Assembly: GCA_051748565.1 (NCBI GenBank)
Contig: JBNJHN010000017.1
Coordinates: 1 to 34,566, forward strand
DNA from: SKPH01 sp051748565
GTDB taxonomy: Bacteria > Bacillota > Dethiobacteria > DTU022
DNA length: 34,566 bases
Direction of reading: 5' to 3'
Shown: positions 1 to 9,600 of the stretch, one piece after another
Layout of the letters: each line of letters starts with the position of its first letter
Numbering within the stretch: the first letter of the stretch is position 1
Made by a program: the position numbers and the translations under genes
The notes under the pieces: model-generated
Told to the model about the DNA's origin: nothing
Seen by the model: the letters and a program-made list of their open reading frames with translations, nothing else
The model's database searches: none

Positions 1-113
1 ATTATTTTTCCATACCCCATCAAACCAATGATGACAAGGATTTATAAATTATGCGTCAGCTCTGCGAGCATACTGCAGGCGGGAAGCTCATTTACTCTCC
101 AGTAACCGGGGCT

Positions 114-638
114 TTATGCCTCTAAAATACACAGATCAGCCATATGGCGATAGCTCTCATCAAAATCGAGACCGTATCCAATCACAAAACGATCCGGAAT
201 AATAAATCCACAGTAGTCTGGTTTGAGCTCAACCTTCCTGCGATCAGGTTTATCAAGCAGGGTAACAACTTTCAGAGATCTTGGCTGGCGGCTGCCAAGA
301 TTCTCAATCAGGTAATTCAGTGTTAAACCCGTATCAACAATATCTTCGACGATCAAGACATCCTTATCTTTAATACTCTGATCAAGATCTTTCAGGATGC
401 GCACCACCCCTGATGTAGCTGTATCAGCTCCATAGCTGGAAACAGCCATGAAATCGATCTCGACCGGCACCTCAATATGGCGGATTAAATCACTCATAAA
501 GATTACTGCTCCTTTTAGAACAGCAATAAACAGGGGTTTTTTACCTTTATAGTCATTCGATATCTCTTCGGCCAGCTCTTTGACTTTAGCGTCAATTTGT
601 TCTGCTGTAATCAATACTTTGAGGTTCTTATCTTTCAA
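114..638 (-). CDS. hpt: Hypoxanthine(-guanine) phosphoribosyltransferase
   Basis: This is a cytosolic purine-salvage enzyme that joins hypoxanthine or guanine to PRPP, giving IMP or GMP. The 174-residue protein has the normal length for the family. The LKG loop is at residues 41-43 and the PRPP-binding signature VEDIVDTG lies around residues 97-104, with the acidic pair E98-D99. The start is TTG at 638, preceded on the minus strand by AAAGGTGG about 8 nt upstream. It follows tilS by 29 nt, the usual tilS-hpt pair of Bacillota. The usual next gene, ftsH, would begin beyond the left edge; I could not identify its start in the remaining 113 bases. Identification is secure; the preference for hypoxanthine over guanine cannot be read from sequence. 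Confidence 0.96.
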   Translation of the reverse strand: MKDKNLKVLITAEQIDAKVKELAEEISNDYKGKKPLFIAVLKGAVIFMSDLIRHIEVPVEIDFMAVSSYGADTATSGVVRILKDLDQSIKDKDVLIVEDIVDTGLTLNYLIENLGSRQPRSLKVVTLLDKPDRRKVELKPDYCGFIIPDRFVIGYGLDFDESYRHMADLCILEA

Positions 639-667
639 TTAAAATACCACCTTTATTCTGAGATTTT

Positions 668-2089
668 TTAAGCTTTCCTGTAAGGACGCCTCAAAACTTT
701 GTATTCAAGAACGAGTGCCTGTTTCGTCTGCCCGGTCACTTTGTACGAGTCGGCGATCCTTATTCCGGCGACCCAGATAATATTTTCCCCCTCAGTTACC
801 AGAGGCAGGCTTTCACGCTGGTAAAAGGGGATTCTTTGATCAATAAAAAATTCTTTTACCTTTTTAGCCCCGGGCGCACCCTGGGGATGAAAACGATCAC
901 CGGGTCTGCGAGATCTGACCATTAAAGAGCCTGAAGAAATTTTATCAAGATCAAGATAAGCCCGATAAGAAGGAGGAGGCCATGTGAGCTCAGACACATC
1001 TTTAATGCCGGCGGTTATTTTATATCCCCCCGGCAATACTGTTTTTCCGGGGATTTGTAGCATTACCGGTTCAAATGCTCTTAGTTCAGGATCCGATGCG
1101 TCTTTTATAACTAAGCGCTCATAAGAGCTGTAAACACTCAATTTACCCGGAAGATTTAACTGTCTGCCCGTACGACCCTTTTCTACAAGATCAAGGAGCT
1201 GTTCAATATGCAGATTACCGATCTCTTTTGTTGAAATATATTTTATCAGAGCATACCGTAAAACCCGACCCCGCAGGGCAGGAGGCAGATTCAGTAAAAC
1301 TTGCCGATCCAAAATTGTTTCAGTTTTAGTAAAGCGGGCCATGCTGTAAAATTGCTTTATTGCCATATTTTGTAAATACATTCTATCGTCAGCGGCAAGG
1401 GAACCCAGACGGAATAGTGCTTCCCTTATCCGTGGGTTATACTCTAATTGCAACTGAGGGATCAACTCGAGGCGTAGCTTGTTTCTTGTATAGTTGGTTT
1501 CCAGGTTGCTGCTGTCTGTAAATGGTTGAAGGTTATTTGCAGCACAGTAGGATTCAATTTCACTGCGTCTGAGGCAAAGTAAAGGCCGGACCAGCTGGAT
1601 ATCACCCCTGGTCCGCCTGGGAAGCATGCCTGCCAGGCCATCAACTCCTGTGCCCCGGATCACATTTAATAATACCGTCTCAGCCTGATCATCGAGATGA
1701 TGACCTAGAGCAATCCTGGAGGCTTTATACTTTTCGGCTGTTTCGAAAAGAAAATCATACCGGGCCTTGCGGCCTGCCTCTTCCTCTGAAATTGCATGCT
1801 GTTTTTTATAATTACGAATATCCACCGCCCTGACCTCAAACGGTAATGATAAATCAGAAGCAATCTTTTCGACCCCATCCGCTTCCTGTACAGCTTCAGG
1901 GCGCAGGCAGTGGTTCAGATGAGCAACAACAAGATTGAGCATATATTCAGAACTCAACCTCTTAAGAAGGTGTAAAAGGCACAACGAATCCGGCCCGCCA
2001 GACACAGCGACAATAACAGTACCGCCTTTAATAAGTAGGCCGTTTTTTTCAATATAATCCCTTACTTTTCCAAGCTGTGCCAACAACAA
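668..2089 (-). CDS. tilS: tRNA(Ile)-lysidine synthase
   Basis: TilS attaches lysine to C34 of the CAU-anticodon tRNA-Ile, so that it reads AUA; the reaction is ATP-dependent and essential. The 473-residue protein opens with the N-type ATP-pyrophosphatase domain, with its P-loop SGGPDS at residues 30-35. It continues with the TilS substrate-binding region and ends in the C-terminal TilS domain, recognisable by RRPGDRF and IADSYKVT-like segments. The start is a run of TTG codons directly after an in-frame TGA, so TTG at 2089 is the furthest upstream start possible; its ribosome site (TTAGG) is weak. It is followed by hpt at 29 nt. A rho-independent terminator separates it from yabR, so it may have its own promoter, which I did not find clearly. 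Confidence 0.95.
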   Translation of the reverse strand: MLLAQLGKVRDYIEKNGLLIKGGTVIVAVSGGPDSLCLLHLLKRLSSEYMLNLVVAHLNHCLRPEAVQEADGVEKIASDLSLPFEVRAVDIRNYKKQHAISEEEAGRKARYDFLFETAEKYKASRIALGHHLDDQAETVLLNVIRGTGVDGLAGMLPRRTRGDIQLVRPLLCLRRSEIESYCAANNLQPFTDSSNLETNYTRNKLRLELIPQLQLEYNPRIREALFRLGSLAADDRMYLQNMAIKQFYSMARFTKTETILDRQVLLNLPPALRGRVLRYALIKYISTKEIGNLHIEQLLDLVEKGRTGRQLNLPGKLSVYSSYERLVIKDASDPELRAFEPVMLQIPGKTVLPGGYKITAGIKDVSELTWPPPSYRAYLDLDKISSGSLMVRSRRPGDRFHPQGAPGAKKVKEFFIDQRIPFYQRESLPLVTEGENIIWVAGIRIADSYKVTGQTKQALVLEYKVLRRPYRKA

Positions 2090-2113
2090 TCACAACCTAA
2101 GCAGAATAAAGAT

Positions 2114-2138
2114 AAAAAAACACCCTGGAACAGAGTGC
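2114..2138 (-). terminator. Rho-independent terminator after yabR
   Basis: On the minus strand CACTCTG pairs with CAGGGTG (one G-U pair) around a TTCC loop, followed directly by seven T. It lies 34 nt past the yabR stop and ends that transcript before tilS. Confidence 0.75.
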
Positions 2139-2171
2139 CTTTCGATCTGCAGAATTATAATAATAATTTAC

Positions 2172-2585
2172 TTAGAAAGCTTCCCGAAAAGAACCGCGGC
2201 CGCCTCTTTTGGATTCTGTGTTACGTTTCAGATCCAACAACCGCTCATCACTTTCCTTGAGAAAACGATTCATTTTATCTTCAAATGAGGCATTATTTTC
2301 AGTTGCAGGTTTACTCCTGCCACCTCTTTTTTGCGATGGGGCACCTTCGACTGCCTGACGGATCGATAGCCCGACTTTTCCATTATTTTCTACTGTAAGC
2401 ACTTTAACACTAACTTTGTCTGCTTTCTTAAAAAATTCATTTATATCTTTGACATACTCATCAGCTATTTCGGATATGTGAACAAGACCGGTTGTTCCTC
2501 CTGGTAATTCGACAAAGGCTCCGAATTTTGTTATACCGGTTATCACTCCTTCCACAATACTACCAACAACTATCTCTTCCTTGAT
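2172..2585 (-). CDS. yabR: S1-domain RNA-binding protein, YabR family
   Basis: This small S1/OB-fold RNA-binding protein resembles YabR and the S1 domains of ribosomal protein S1 and polynucleotide phosphorylase. The S1 domain fills roughly the first 75 residues (GVITGITKFGAFVELPGG, then GLVHISEIA). A basic, Gly/Arg-rich tail follows, as usual in YabR. The start is unusual. The first standard start codon is GTG at 2555, which has no ribosome site and would cut the first S1 strand. The reading frame stays open upstream through KEEIVVGSIVEG, which matches the usual YabR N-terminus. It reaches ATC at 2583-2585, exactly 8 nt after a strong AAGGAGG. I therefore place the start at this ATC (137 aa), analogous to the known AUU start of infC. 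Product identity is secure; the start is inferred. Confidence 0.85.
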   Translation of the reverse strand: MKEEIVVGSIVEGVITGITKFGAFVELPGGTTGLVHISEIADEYVKDINEFFKKADKVSVKVLTVENNGKVGLSIRQAVEGAPSQKRGGRSKPATENNASFEDKMNRFLKESDERLLDLKRNTESKRGGRGSFREAF

Positions 2586-2591
2586 AAAAAA

Positions 2592-2600
2592 CTCCTCCTT
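2592..2600 (-). promoter_or_regulatory. Strong ribosome binding site that decides the yabR start
   Basis: AAGGAGGAG on the minus strand, followed by six T and then ATC. It is about 35 nt from the first canonical start codon (GTG 2555), too far to serve it. It is ideally spaced for the ATC. Confidence 0.75.
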
Positions 2601-2627
2601 ACTAATATTTACAACAAGACTAAGGTT

Positions 2628-2655
2628 ATTATAACTTTTCTTATAATATTGTCAA
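2628..2655 (-). promoter_or_regulatory. Sigma-A promoter of yabR
   Basis: TTGACA (2650-2655) and TATAAT (2628-2633) are separated by 16 nt on the minus strand. The -35 box overlaps the stop codon of divIC. Predicted transcription starts near 2621, leaving a leader of about 36 nt before the proposed ATC start. Confidence 0.7.
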
Positions 2656-2996
2656 TCCTCTAATTGAAAGATGATTTCATCAGGTTTAACCAAACCAAGC
2701 CTATCCCTGGCCAATATTTCAATATAATCAAGATTCTGCAAACGCTCAATTTCAACTTGCAGATCATCCTGACGCCTCTGCTGAAACAAGACCTTATCTT
2801 CATAATCAGCCAGCTCCTGCCTGACTCGAAGCTGTTGGACATACTGTATCCCCATCATAAAAAGCAGGCCGAAAGCAACTAACACAGCGATTGTGCTTAT
2901 TAATCTGTACAAAGTATACTTTTCCCCATGAGCATTTCGGGGAAAATTAGAAACAGGATTTTTGCTTTTCCCGGGTTTTCTATTCATGGTAAGCAC
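2652..2996 (-). CDS. divIC: Septum formation initiator, DivIC/FtsB family
   Basis: This is a bitopic division protein that works with FtsL and DivIB at the septum. The 114-residue product has a basic cytoplasmic N-terminus (about residues 1-27) and one membrane helix at about 28-50 (LISTIAVLVAFGLLFMMGI). An extracytoplasmic coiled coil rich in Q, E, R and L follows. The C-terminal segment YIEILARDRLGLVKPDE is the DivIC/FtsB signature. Two starts are possible: GTG at 2996 or, more likely, ATG at 2987, three codons inside; neither has a strong ribosome site. The gene sits between HU and yabR. In Bacillus the order is yabO-yabP-yabQ-divIC-yabR; yabO, yabP and yabQ are absent here. Confidence 0.9.
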   Translation of the reverse strand: MLTMNRKPGKSKNPVSNFPRNAHGEKYTLYRLISTIAVLVAFGLLFMMGIQYVQQLRVRQELADYEDKVLFQQRRQDDLQVEIERLQNLDYIEILARDRLGLVKPDEIIFQLED

Positions 2997-3114
2997 AACT
3001 TTTCATAAAATATTACTTTATAAGAACTTTCGACGTAATAACTTCTTTTCCTGCAGCACCTGCTTAATCCTGTAACTAATTTTACCATATCAGGAGATTT
3101 ATTTCCGGTCAGGG

Positions 3115-3140
3115 AAAAAAATCCCCCCTAAATGGGGGAT
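3115..3140 (-). terminator. Rho-independent terminator of the HU gene
   Basis: On the minus strand ATCCCCC pairs with GGGGGAT around a short loop and is followed by seven T. It lies about 40 nt after the HU stop and isolates HU from divIC. Confidence 0.85.
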
Positions 3141-3180
3141 AGGGGGATATATTAAAAATTAAAAAATATAGGCTGCTTGT

Positions 3181-3453
3181 TTATTTTACCTTTTCCTTTA
3201 ATGCTTTACCTGGTTTAAATGCAGGTACGTTAAGGGCTTTAATTTTAATCTTTTCGCCCGTAGCAGGATTGCGCCCCTCACGTTCTTTGCGGCTCCTGAT
3301 CTCAAAAGTTCCGAAACCGACCAACTGCACTTTGTCACCGCGAACTAAACCTTCAGTAATGCTGTCTAATACAGCCTCTACCGCTTTAGCACTGTCTTTT
3401 TTGGTAATTTCCGCTTTCTCTGCAACCAGATCAACTAACTCAGATTTATTCAC
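3181..3453 (-). CDS. hup: HU-family DNA-binding protein
   Basis: This is a histone-like nucleoid protein that binds and bends DNA as a dimer. From the GTG at 3453 it is 90 residues, exactly the usual HU length, and begins with the typical NKSELVDLVAEKAEITKKD. The DNA-binding arm carries the signature GFGTFEIRSRKEREGRNPATGE. The reading frame can be extended eight codons to an ATG at 3477, but the ribosome site (GAGGAGGG) lies inside that extension, 8-9 nt before the GTG, so GTG is the real start. It lies just downstream of mazG, as in many clostridia, and ends at a clear terminator. Very short and conserved, it should be abundantly expressed. Confidence 0.96.
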   Translation of the reverse strand: MNKSELVDLVAEKAEITKKDSAKAVEAVLDSITEGLVRGDKVQLVGFGTFEIRSRKEREGRNPATGEKIKIKALNVPAFKPGKALKEKVK

Positions 3454-3549
3454 CTTTTCAAAGCCCTCCTCATGCATAGTTAATAACCCTTAATAAATTC
3501 TCTTATTCGCTCTTTCGTAATAGATTCCTGCTTTATTCATGCATTTTCA

Positions 3550-4986
3550 TTATTTTTTTGCTTCTTCCCACCATTTGTCCAATTCTTCCAGAGAAAAATC
3601 GGAAAGCTGCCGGCCCGACTCTTTTGCCTGATCGATAATATAGCTAAAGCGCTTAATGAATTTACTGTTAGCTTTGCCGAGAGACATCTCCGGATTTACT
3701 CCTACAAAACGGGCAATATTTACTATCGTAAAAAGGTAGTCACCCAGTTCCTCTTCAATCGAGGCCCGGTCCATGTTTCTGACCGCTTCTTCAAATTCAA
3801 CCAGTTCCTCACCGGCTTTCTCAAGAGGTCCTTTAACCGTTGGCCAGTCAAAACCCACTTCGGCTGCACGCTTTTGCAATTTGTAAGCTTTGAGCAAAGC
3901 CGGAAGGGCACTATCAACCGATAGGACTGCTGACAACTTATCCTCTTTACGTTCATCTGATTTAATTTGCTCCCAGATAACTTTGACCTGGGCGGCATTA
4001 TCGGCTTTACTTTTACCAAAAACATGAGGATGACGCCTGACCAATTTTGCTGCAAGGGAATCGACAACCTGATTAAAATCAAAGCGGTTTTCTTCCTTTG
4101 CGATTTGACTGTGAAATATCACCTGCAACAAAAGGTCACCCAGTTCTTCACGCAATGAATCGTCGTCACAGCTGTCAATAGCTGCAATCACTTCATACGC
4201 TTCTTCAACCAGGTATTGCCTCAGACTCAGATGGGTTTGCTTACTGTCCCAGGGACATCCGTCTGCAGCCCGCAGCCTGGCCATAATTTCAATTAAATTG
4301 CCCATGCTGCCTGAACGGAAAGGTGCAAGGTATAAAGTGGTGAAATGGTTGAAAAAGTTTTTACGATCAAGATTATAAAGAGGAGTTTCCCATACGGATT
4401 CATGGGGCATTCCTGCCGCTCTAACTGCCTTAACCGGGTAGTTGTCGGGATACAGCTCCTGCAGCTTAAGCTTTACACGGGAAGCCAGGGAACGGCTATA
4501 AACCTGAGCTATAATGAGATGATTAGGACAGGGTTCTTTCAGTCTTTTGAGGGCTAGCGCATCGTATACTGTAATACCATTAAGAAGGTCCAGTTTCAGG
4601 CAACTGAGCAGTGGCTCTAAAAAGCTGAGGCCATTTACTATCTTGATTTTAATTCCAAACCGGGGACATATTCTGTTGAGCCGCTCCACGGTTGCTTCAC
4701 CTACAAGCGGGTGGCCTGGCACGGCATAACAGATTGTTCCATAGCGCCGGGCCGCTTTAATCAATTTTCCGGTAATAAGCCTGTATACCTGCTCAAAATC
4801 ACTGCTTCGCTCATAAAGAAAATCAAATGATTGAACTTTACCACTTCCAGATCCATAAAAACGTGCAGATGGATGTTTCATTGTGCGGAAATACAAAGGA
4901 TGCCCACCCGACAGCCAGTATTCTGCCTCACTGGTCAGGCAATTCGGGTTACCCGGCCCAAGACCGATAATTACTAGTTTAGGCAT
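3550..4986 (-). CDS. mazG: Tetrapyrrole methylase-MazG fusion, YabN type
   Basis: This two-part protein of 478 residues is typical of Bacillota. The N-terminal ~215 residues form a tetrapyrrole (uroporphyrin/corrin) methylase-like fold with the SAM-loop motif GLGPGN at 8-13. The C-terminal half is a tandem MazG nucleotide pyrophosphohydrolase, which removes non-canonical or damaged NTPs. The first MazG repeat has EEAYE and EELGDLLLQVIFH, the Mg-binding ExxE and ExxD pairs. The second repeat has EELVEFEEA and EELGDYLFTIVN. The start is ATG at 4986, with GGAGATG about 8 nt upstream. It is 18 nt downstream of the spoVB-like gene, so probably in the mfd-spoVB-mazG transcript. The substrate of the methylase half is unknown for the family. 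Confidence 0.94.
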   Translation of the reverse strand: MPKLVIIGLGPGNPNCLTSEAEYWLSGGHPLYFRTMKHPSARFYGSGSGKVQSFDFLYERSSDFEQVYRLITGKLIKAARRYGTICYAVPGHPLVGEATVERLNRICPRFGIKIKIVNGLSFLEPLLSCLKLDLLNGITVYDALALKRLKEPCPNHLIIAQVYSRSLASRVKLKLQELYPDNYPVKAVRAAGMPHESVWETPLYNLDRKNFFNHFTTLYLAPFRSGSMGNLIEIMARLRAADGCPWDSKQTHLSLRQYLVEEAYEVIAAIDSCDDDSLREELGDLLLQVIFHSQIAKEENRFDFNQVVDSLAAKLVRRHPHVFGKSKADNAAQVKVIWEQIKSDERKEDKLSAVLSVDSALPALLKAYKLQKRAAEVGFDWPTVKGPLEKAGEELVEFEEAVRNMDRASIEEELGDYLFTIVNIARFVGVNPEMSLGKANSKFIKRFSYIIDQAKESGRQLSDFSLEELDKWWEEAKK

Positions 4987-5004
4987 AAAAAAACATCTCC
5001 ATAA

Positions 5005-6633
5005 TTAATCTCTCATCAAACCCAGGCGTTCTGCCAGATTTAACAGGCGTGAACCGATTAGTGGAATCATAAGCAGTTCTTCTCTGCTCAATCCCCCGGA
5101 AAAAAGAAGGACCAGACCATATACAATAATACCGATCATAATTGCACCCAGGCTGGCAAATGCATTTAAACTGCCTGCCGAGAGCAAAGGATCAGCAAAC
5201 CTGTAAATACCATTATAGGTCAGACATACAAAAACTGACATTACTATTGCGGCAAAACCCGGTAAGAATAGCAGTTCACGAGAATTACCGCGCCATCCTG
5301 TGAAGCGATATACATGGTAAAGGTTTAACACCGCGGCTACTCCGATACCGATCACGGAGGCCAGGGCCGCCCCTCCAACATTCAGGGAAGGAATTGCTGT
5401 CAGGAACCAGGTAAAAACAATTTTAACCAGGCCTCCATAAAACATATTCAAGGCAGGGATAATAGGCTTCCCCAGACCCTGGATCAATCCTGTTGTCGAA
5501 ACATAAAGACAAAGCGGAATTACCGACCAGGATAAGTAGGCCAGGGAATACCCTGCTGCCGCATTGCCATAAAGAAGAACGGTGATCGGCTCAGCTAAAA
5601 GATAAAGCCCGATTGCCGAAGGAAGTGAAAATAATATTGTCAGTTTGATCGCTACAGCAGTCCTGCTCTGGATCAAAACATTGTTTTTCAGGGCATAGGC
5701 CTCAGAAATCGCAGGAACAAGGCTAATACTCAAAGCCAATGCTATGACATTGGGGAAATAGACTACAGGCCCCGCCATTCCGGTAAGCTGCCCATAAAGA
5801 GCACGTGCTGTTTCCAAGTTAAAACCGGCAGCCTGCAGCTGCCTTGGCACTACGGCCAGGTCAATCAACGATATTAGTGGGATAACCAGTCCGCCAATAG
5901 TAACCGGTATGGCCAGGCTGAAGATGCGGCCTATTATACGACCGACCGGTTCAGGCTTGTGTTCCTGCTGTTGTTCTGTCAAACTTAAAAATCTGTGCCG
6001 CTTTCGCCAGTAGAAAACCAGCAGCAGCAGGAATCCAGCCATACCTCCTGCAGCAGTACCGGATGTAGCCCCGGCTGCGGCAAATTCCAATCCTAAAGGC
6101 AATAAAAGAAGGACGAGAAATATTGAAAAAGCAACCCTTACCAGCTGTTCAAGCAGTTGTGACGACGCAGTCGGCATCATATTCTGTTGCCCCTGAAAGA
6201 ACCCGCGAAAAGCTGCCATAATAGTCACAAAAAAAATTGCCGGTGATATGGCAATCAAAGGGTAAACAGCTTTCATATCTTTCACTACCGCCCGGGCAAA
6301 AAATTCAGCACCCAAAAAAAGGACCAGAGTAATAACCGCACCGGTCAGGGTAAGAATAAAAAAGGCTATGCGAAATACCCGCAGCGCCTCCCGGTAATCC
6401 CTAAGGGCAATATTTTCAGCCATGAGTATTGAAAGGGCAACCGGGATACCAGCAGTAGAAATTACCAGGAGTGTGGAGTAAATTGGATAAGCATACATGT
6501 AGAGGCCAATACCTTCATCTCCGAGGATAGCCGCCAGGATGATCCGAAAAACAGCCCCGATAATTCGGGCAATAATACCGGCAATGGCGAGGATGGTTGC
6601 TCCTTTGACAAAAGCCGTGCTGCTTTTAGGCAA
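5005..6633 (-). CDS. Polysaccharide/lipid flippase of the MOP superfamily (SpoVB/MurJ-like)
   Basis: This integral membrane protein of 542 residues has about 13-14 hydrophobic segments in the MATE/MOP (MviN, SpoVB) pattern. It opens with the typical GATILAIAGIIARIIGAVFRIILAAILGDEGIGLY. Members move lipid-linked oligosaccharides such as lipid II. SpoVB itself acts in spore cortex synthesis, and vegetative paralogues support wall synthesis. The start is TTG at 6633, with AAGAAGG about 9 nt upstream. It occupies the position of yabM/spoVB between mfd and mazG, but spoVT, normally just upstream, is missing. Because other sporulation genes are also absent around here, a vegetative flippase role is possible. 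I therefore give no symbol. Confidence 0.85.
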   Translation of the reverse strand: MPKSSTAFVKGATILAIAGIIARIIGAVFRIILAAILGDEGIGLYMYAYPIYSTLLVISTAGIPVALSILMAENIALRDYREALRVFRIAFFILTLTGAVITLVLFLGAEFFARAVVKDMKAVYPLIAISPAIFFVTIMAAFRGFFQGQQNMMPTASSQLLEQLVRVAFSIFLVLLLLPLGLEFAAAGATSGTAAGGMAGFLLLLVFYWRKRHRFLSLTEQQQEHKPEPVGRIIGRIFSLAIPVTIGGLVIPLISLIDLAVVPRQLQAAGFNLETARALYGQLTGMAGPVVYFPNVIALALSISLVPAISEAYALKNNVLIQSRTAVAIKLTILFSLPSAIGLYLLAEPITVLLYGNAAAGYSLAYLSWSVIPLCLYVSTTGLIQGLGKPIIPALNMFYGGLVKIVFTWFLTAIPSLNVGGAALASVIGIGVAAVLNLYHVYRFTGWRGNSRELLFLPGFAAIVMSVFVCLTYNGIYRFADPLLSAGSLNAFASLGAIMIGIIVYGLVLLFSGGLSREELLMIPLIGSRLLNLAERLGLMRD

Positions 6634-6693
6634 TTTTAAATACCTTCTTTACTGTTATTATGCTAAAATGTATTATAACAGTTATATTATACG

Positions 6694-9600
6694 TCAGCTA
6701 CCGGCTGACCTCTCTTTAAAAACGCTGAATTGCTGCAGTAAAAGGGTCATCTCTTCGAGCAGAGCTACCGATTTACCCGCCACTGTTATTTTCAGGGTCA
6801 GCGGCCTGCGCTTAATTACATTAATATGTTCAAGGTTAAAATCAGCTTTTTCTTTCAACAGGTCGTAATCAAAAGAATTACCTGAGCAAAATTGAATTAT
6901 AACATCAGACTGCTGCTGGTGAATCAGTTCCACACCCAGTTTAACAGCCAGGACACGTATTTCTGCAACTTTCAGAAGATGTCTTGCTGAATCGGGAGGT
7001 GAGCCGTAGCGATCGCTCAATTCCTCCTTGATTTCTTGGAGCTCGTCAGGCTCAAGTGCGCTGTATATACGCTGATAAAAATCTACCTTCTGATCCTGAG
7101 CAGATATATATGCGGAAGGCAGGTAAGCATTCACCCGGAGCTCAAGACGCGGTTTAACTTTTTCCTCGCGCTTTTCATTCTTCAGCTCGGCTACTGCCTG
7201 ATCCAAAAGCCGGGCGTAAAGATCAAATCCGACAGCGGCTATAAAACCATGCTGTTCAGCACCAAGTATATTACCCGCGCCCCTGATTTCCAGATCACGT
7301 AAAGCAATTTTAAAACCCGACCCCAATTCTGTAAATTCTTTAATTGCTCTTAATCTTTTCTTTGCGGTTTCCGAGATTAACTTATCCTTACGGTATGTGA
7401 GATAGGCATAGGCCAGACGGTTTGAACGACCAACTCTTCCCCGGATCTGGTAAAGCTGGGCCAACCCAAATTTGTCCGCTTCATAAATGATTAAGGTGTT
7501 CACATTGGGAATATCCAGACCGGATTCTATGATCGTTGTACTGATCAGGATCTGATACCGGCCGTCCTGAAAATCGGCCATTACCCGCGCAAGCAAGGCT
7601 TCCGGAAGCTGACCGTGACCGACGGCTATTGAAACATGTGGAAACATTTTTTGAATTCGTTCAGCATATTTAATGATCCGGTCAATCCTGTTAAATACCA
7701 GATAAACCTGGCCCTGTCGATTAAGTTCGCGCCTGACAGCTTCCTGTACAAGTTTATCGGAATATTCAACGACATAGGTCTGTATTGGATAGCGGTCTTC
7801 AGGCGGGGTATCAATTATACTAAAATCTCTGACCCCGGCCAAAGACAGATGAAGCGTTCTCGGAATCGGTGTTGCTGTCATGGTCAGAGTATCTACCTCC
7901 AGGCGCATTTGTTTCATCTTCTCTTTCTGGCGGACACCAAAGCGCTGCTCTTCGTCGACAACGAGCAGGCCTAAATCATGGAAACGTATGTCTTTTGAGA
8001 GGAGACGGTGGGTACCGATAACAATGTCTATCTTACCGGCAGCGATTTCTTTAATCAGCTCTTTTTGTTTCGCGGGGGGAACAAAACGGCTTAGTTGGGC
8101 CACCCTGACCGGGAAATCTTCAAGCCGTTCCAGGAAGGTGCGATAGTGCTGCTGGGCTAAAACTGTGGTTGGCACTAAGAGGGCAACCTGTTTCCCCTCT
8201 GTAACCACTTTGAAAGCCGCCCTCATTGCAACTTCGGTTTTACCGTAGCCAACGTCCCCACAGATTAATCGATCCATAGGGTGATTCTTTTCAAGATCAG
8301 CTTTAACATCGGCAACCGCCTGGAGCTGGTCCGGAGTCTCCTCAAAAGGGAAAAGGACTTCAAATTCCTGCTGCCAGGGATGATCAGGCCCAAAACTATA
8401 TCCGGCTACAGCCTTTCTTGCGGCATATAATGCAAGAAGCTCCCGGGCTAATTCTTCCACAGAACGATTGACCCTTTTTTTCAGGCGCTGCCATTCTCCA
8501 CCTCCCAGGCTGTGCAGAGGAGGTGCCAGTCCGTCACCGCCTGAATATTTCTGGATCAACCCAACCTGGTCAACGGGGATATAAAGCTTGTCTGTGCCCC
8601 TGTATTTTAAGAGCAGGTAATCACGCCTGACTCCACCTACCTCCAGGGTGTACAAACCCTGGTATTTACCAATCCCGTGCTGCTCATGAACAACATAATC
8701 ACCTAATGCAAGTTCACGGTAATCACTAAGGCGAACTCCTTCCTGCTGTTTAAAACGTTTCTTTTTCTTTCTGCGGGGCAGAAAGTTCTGCTCGGTAATA
8801 ACTGCCAGCTTCAGACCGGGAACAATAAAGCCTCCCTCGAAATTGCTCGTAAGAATCGGCAGAGGAACCAAAGTTTCTGCACTACTATCCCCGATTATTT
8901 TAACCGTCGATAAATCTTGCCCGGCAAGCAAATCCTGAAGGGCTTTGCCCCTCGTTTCAGAAATAACCGAAAGGTATACCCTATACCCTTCTTTTATCCA
9001 ATCCCGGTAATCATTCTTGAAAAGTTCCCATTGCCCATGATAATAAGGTGCGATTTTCGTTTCGATCATGAATGAATCGAGAGCTTTAAAAACTCCTCCC
9101 GCTTCAGGGAAAAGAGCAGTACCGATTAACGGGCAGGGCAAACGATTTAGCAGTTCCTCTTCTTTCCACGATAAATCGCTACCCGGAGCAAGCAGCCCGC
9201 CTTCACTCAACACACTGCTGTAGTAATCGTCCAATTCACGGCGAAGGATTATTCCTTTTTCGATCACGGCTGCCGGCTCTTCGATTAAAACCATATTTTT
9301 TGGTGAAAGATAGTCAAGAAGCGATGCGCCCTCTCCGTAGAAAAAAGGAAAATAACTGCTTAATATATCGAGGCCATCCGGTTGAGCCAGCCGTTCCAGG
9401 TGGCGGGATACCTGCTGTTTAAGCCTTAATGATATGTCTGTTTCGCCTCGCTTTCGCAGTTTTGAAAGCGCTATGTCCAAGCTCTGCTTAATCTTTCTTT
9501 CACCGCTGCTGTGAAAATCTTTGTTAATAAGCAATTCTCTGGCGGGCAAAATTGTTGCCATCTCCAGCTTTTCCGTGGAACGTTGTGTAAGAGGATTAAA

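Noticed and set aside
1..113. Start of ftsH downstream of hpt
   Set aside because: ftsH is expected here, but the minus strand offers only short frames with no ribosome site and no recognisable FtsH N-terminus before the window edge.
7636..7974. Open plus-strand frames inside mfd and many similar antisense frames elsewhere
   Set aside because: They lie opposite well-supported genes, lack ribosome sites and show no recognisable domains.
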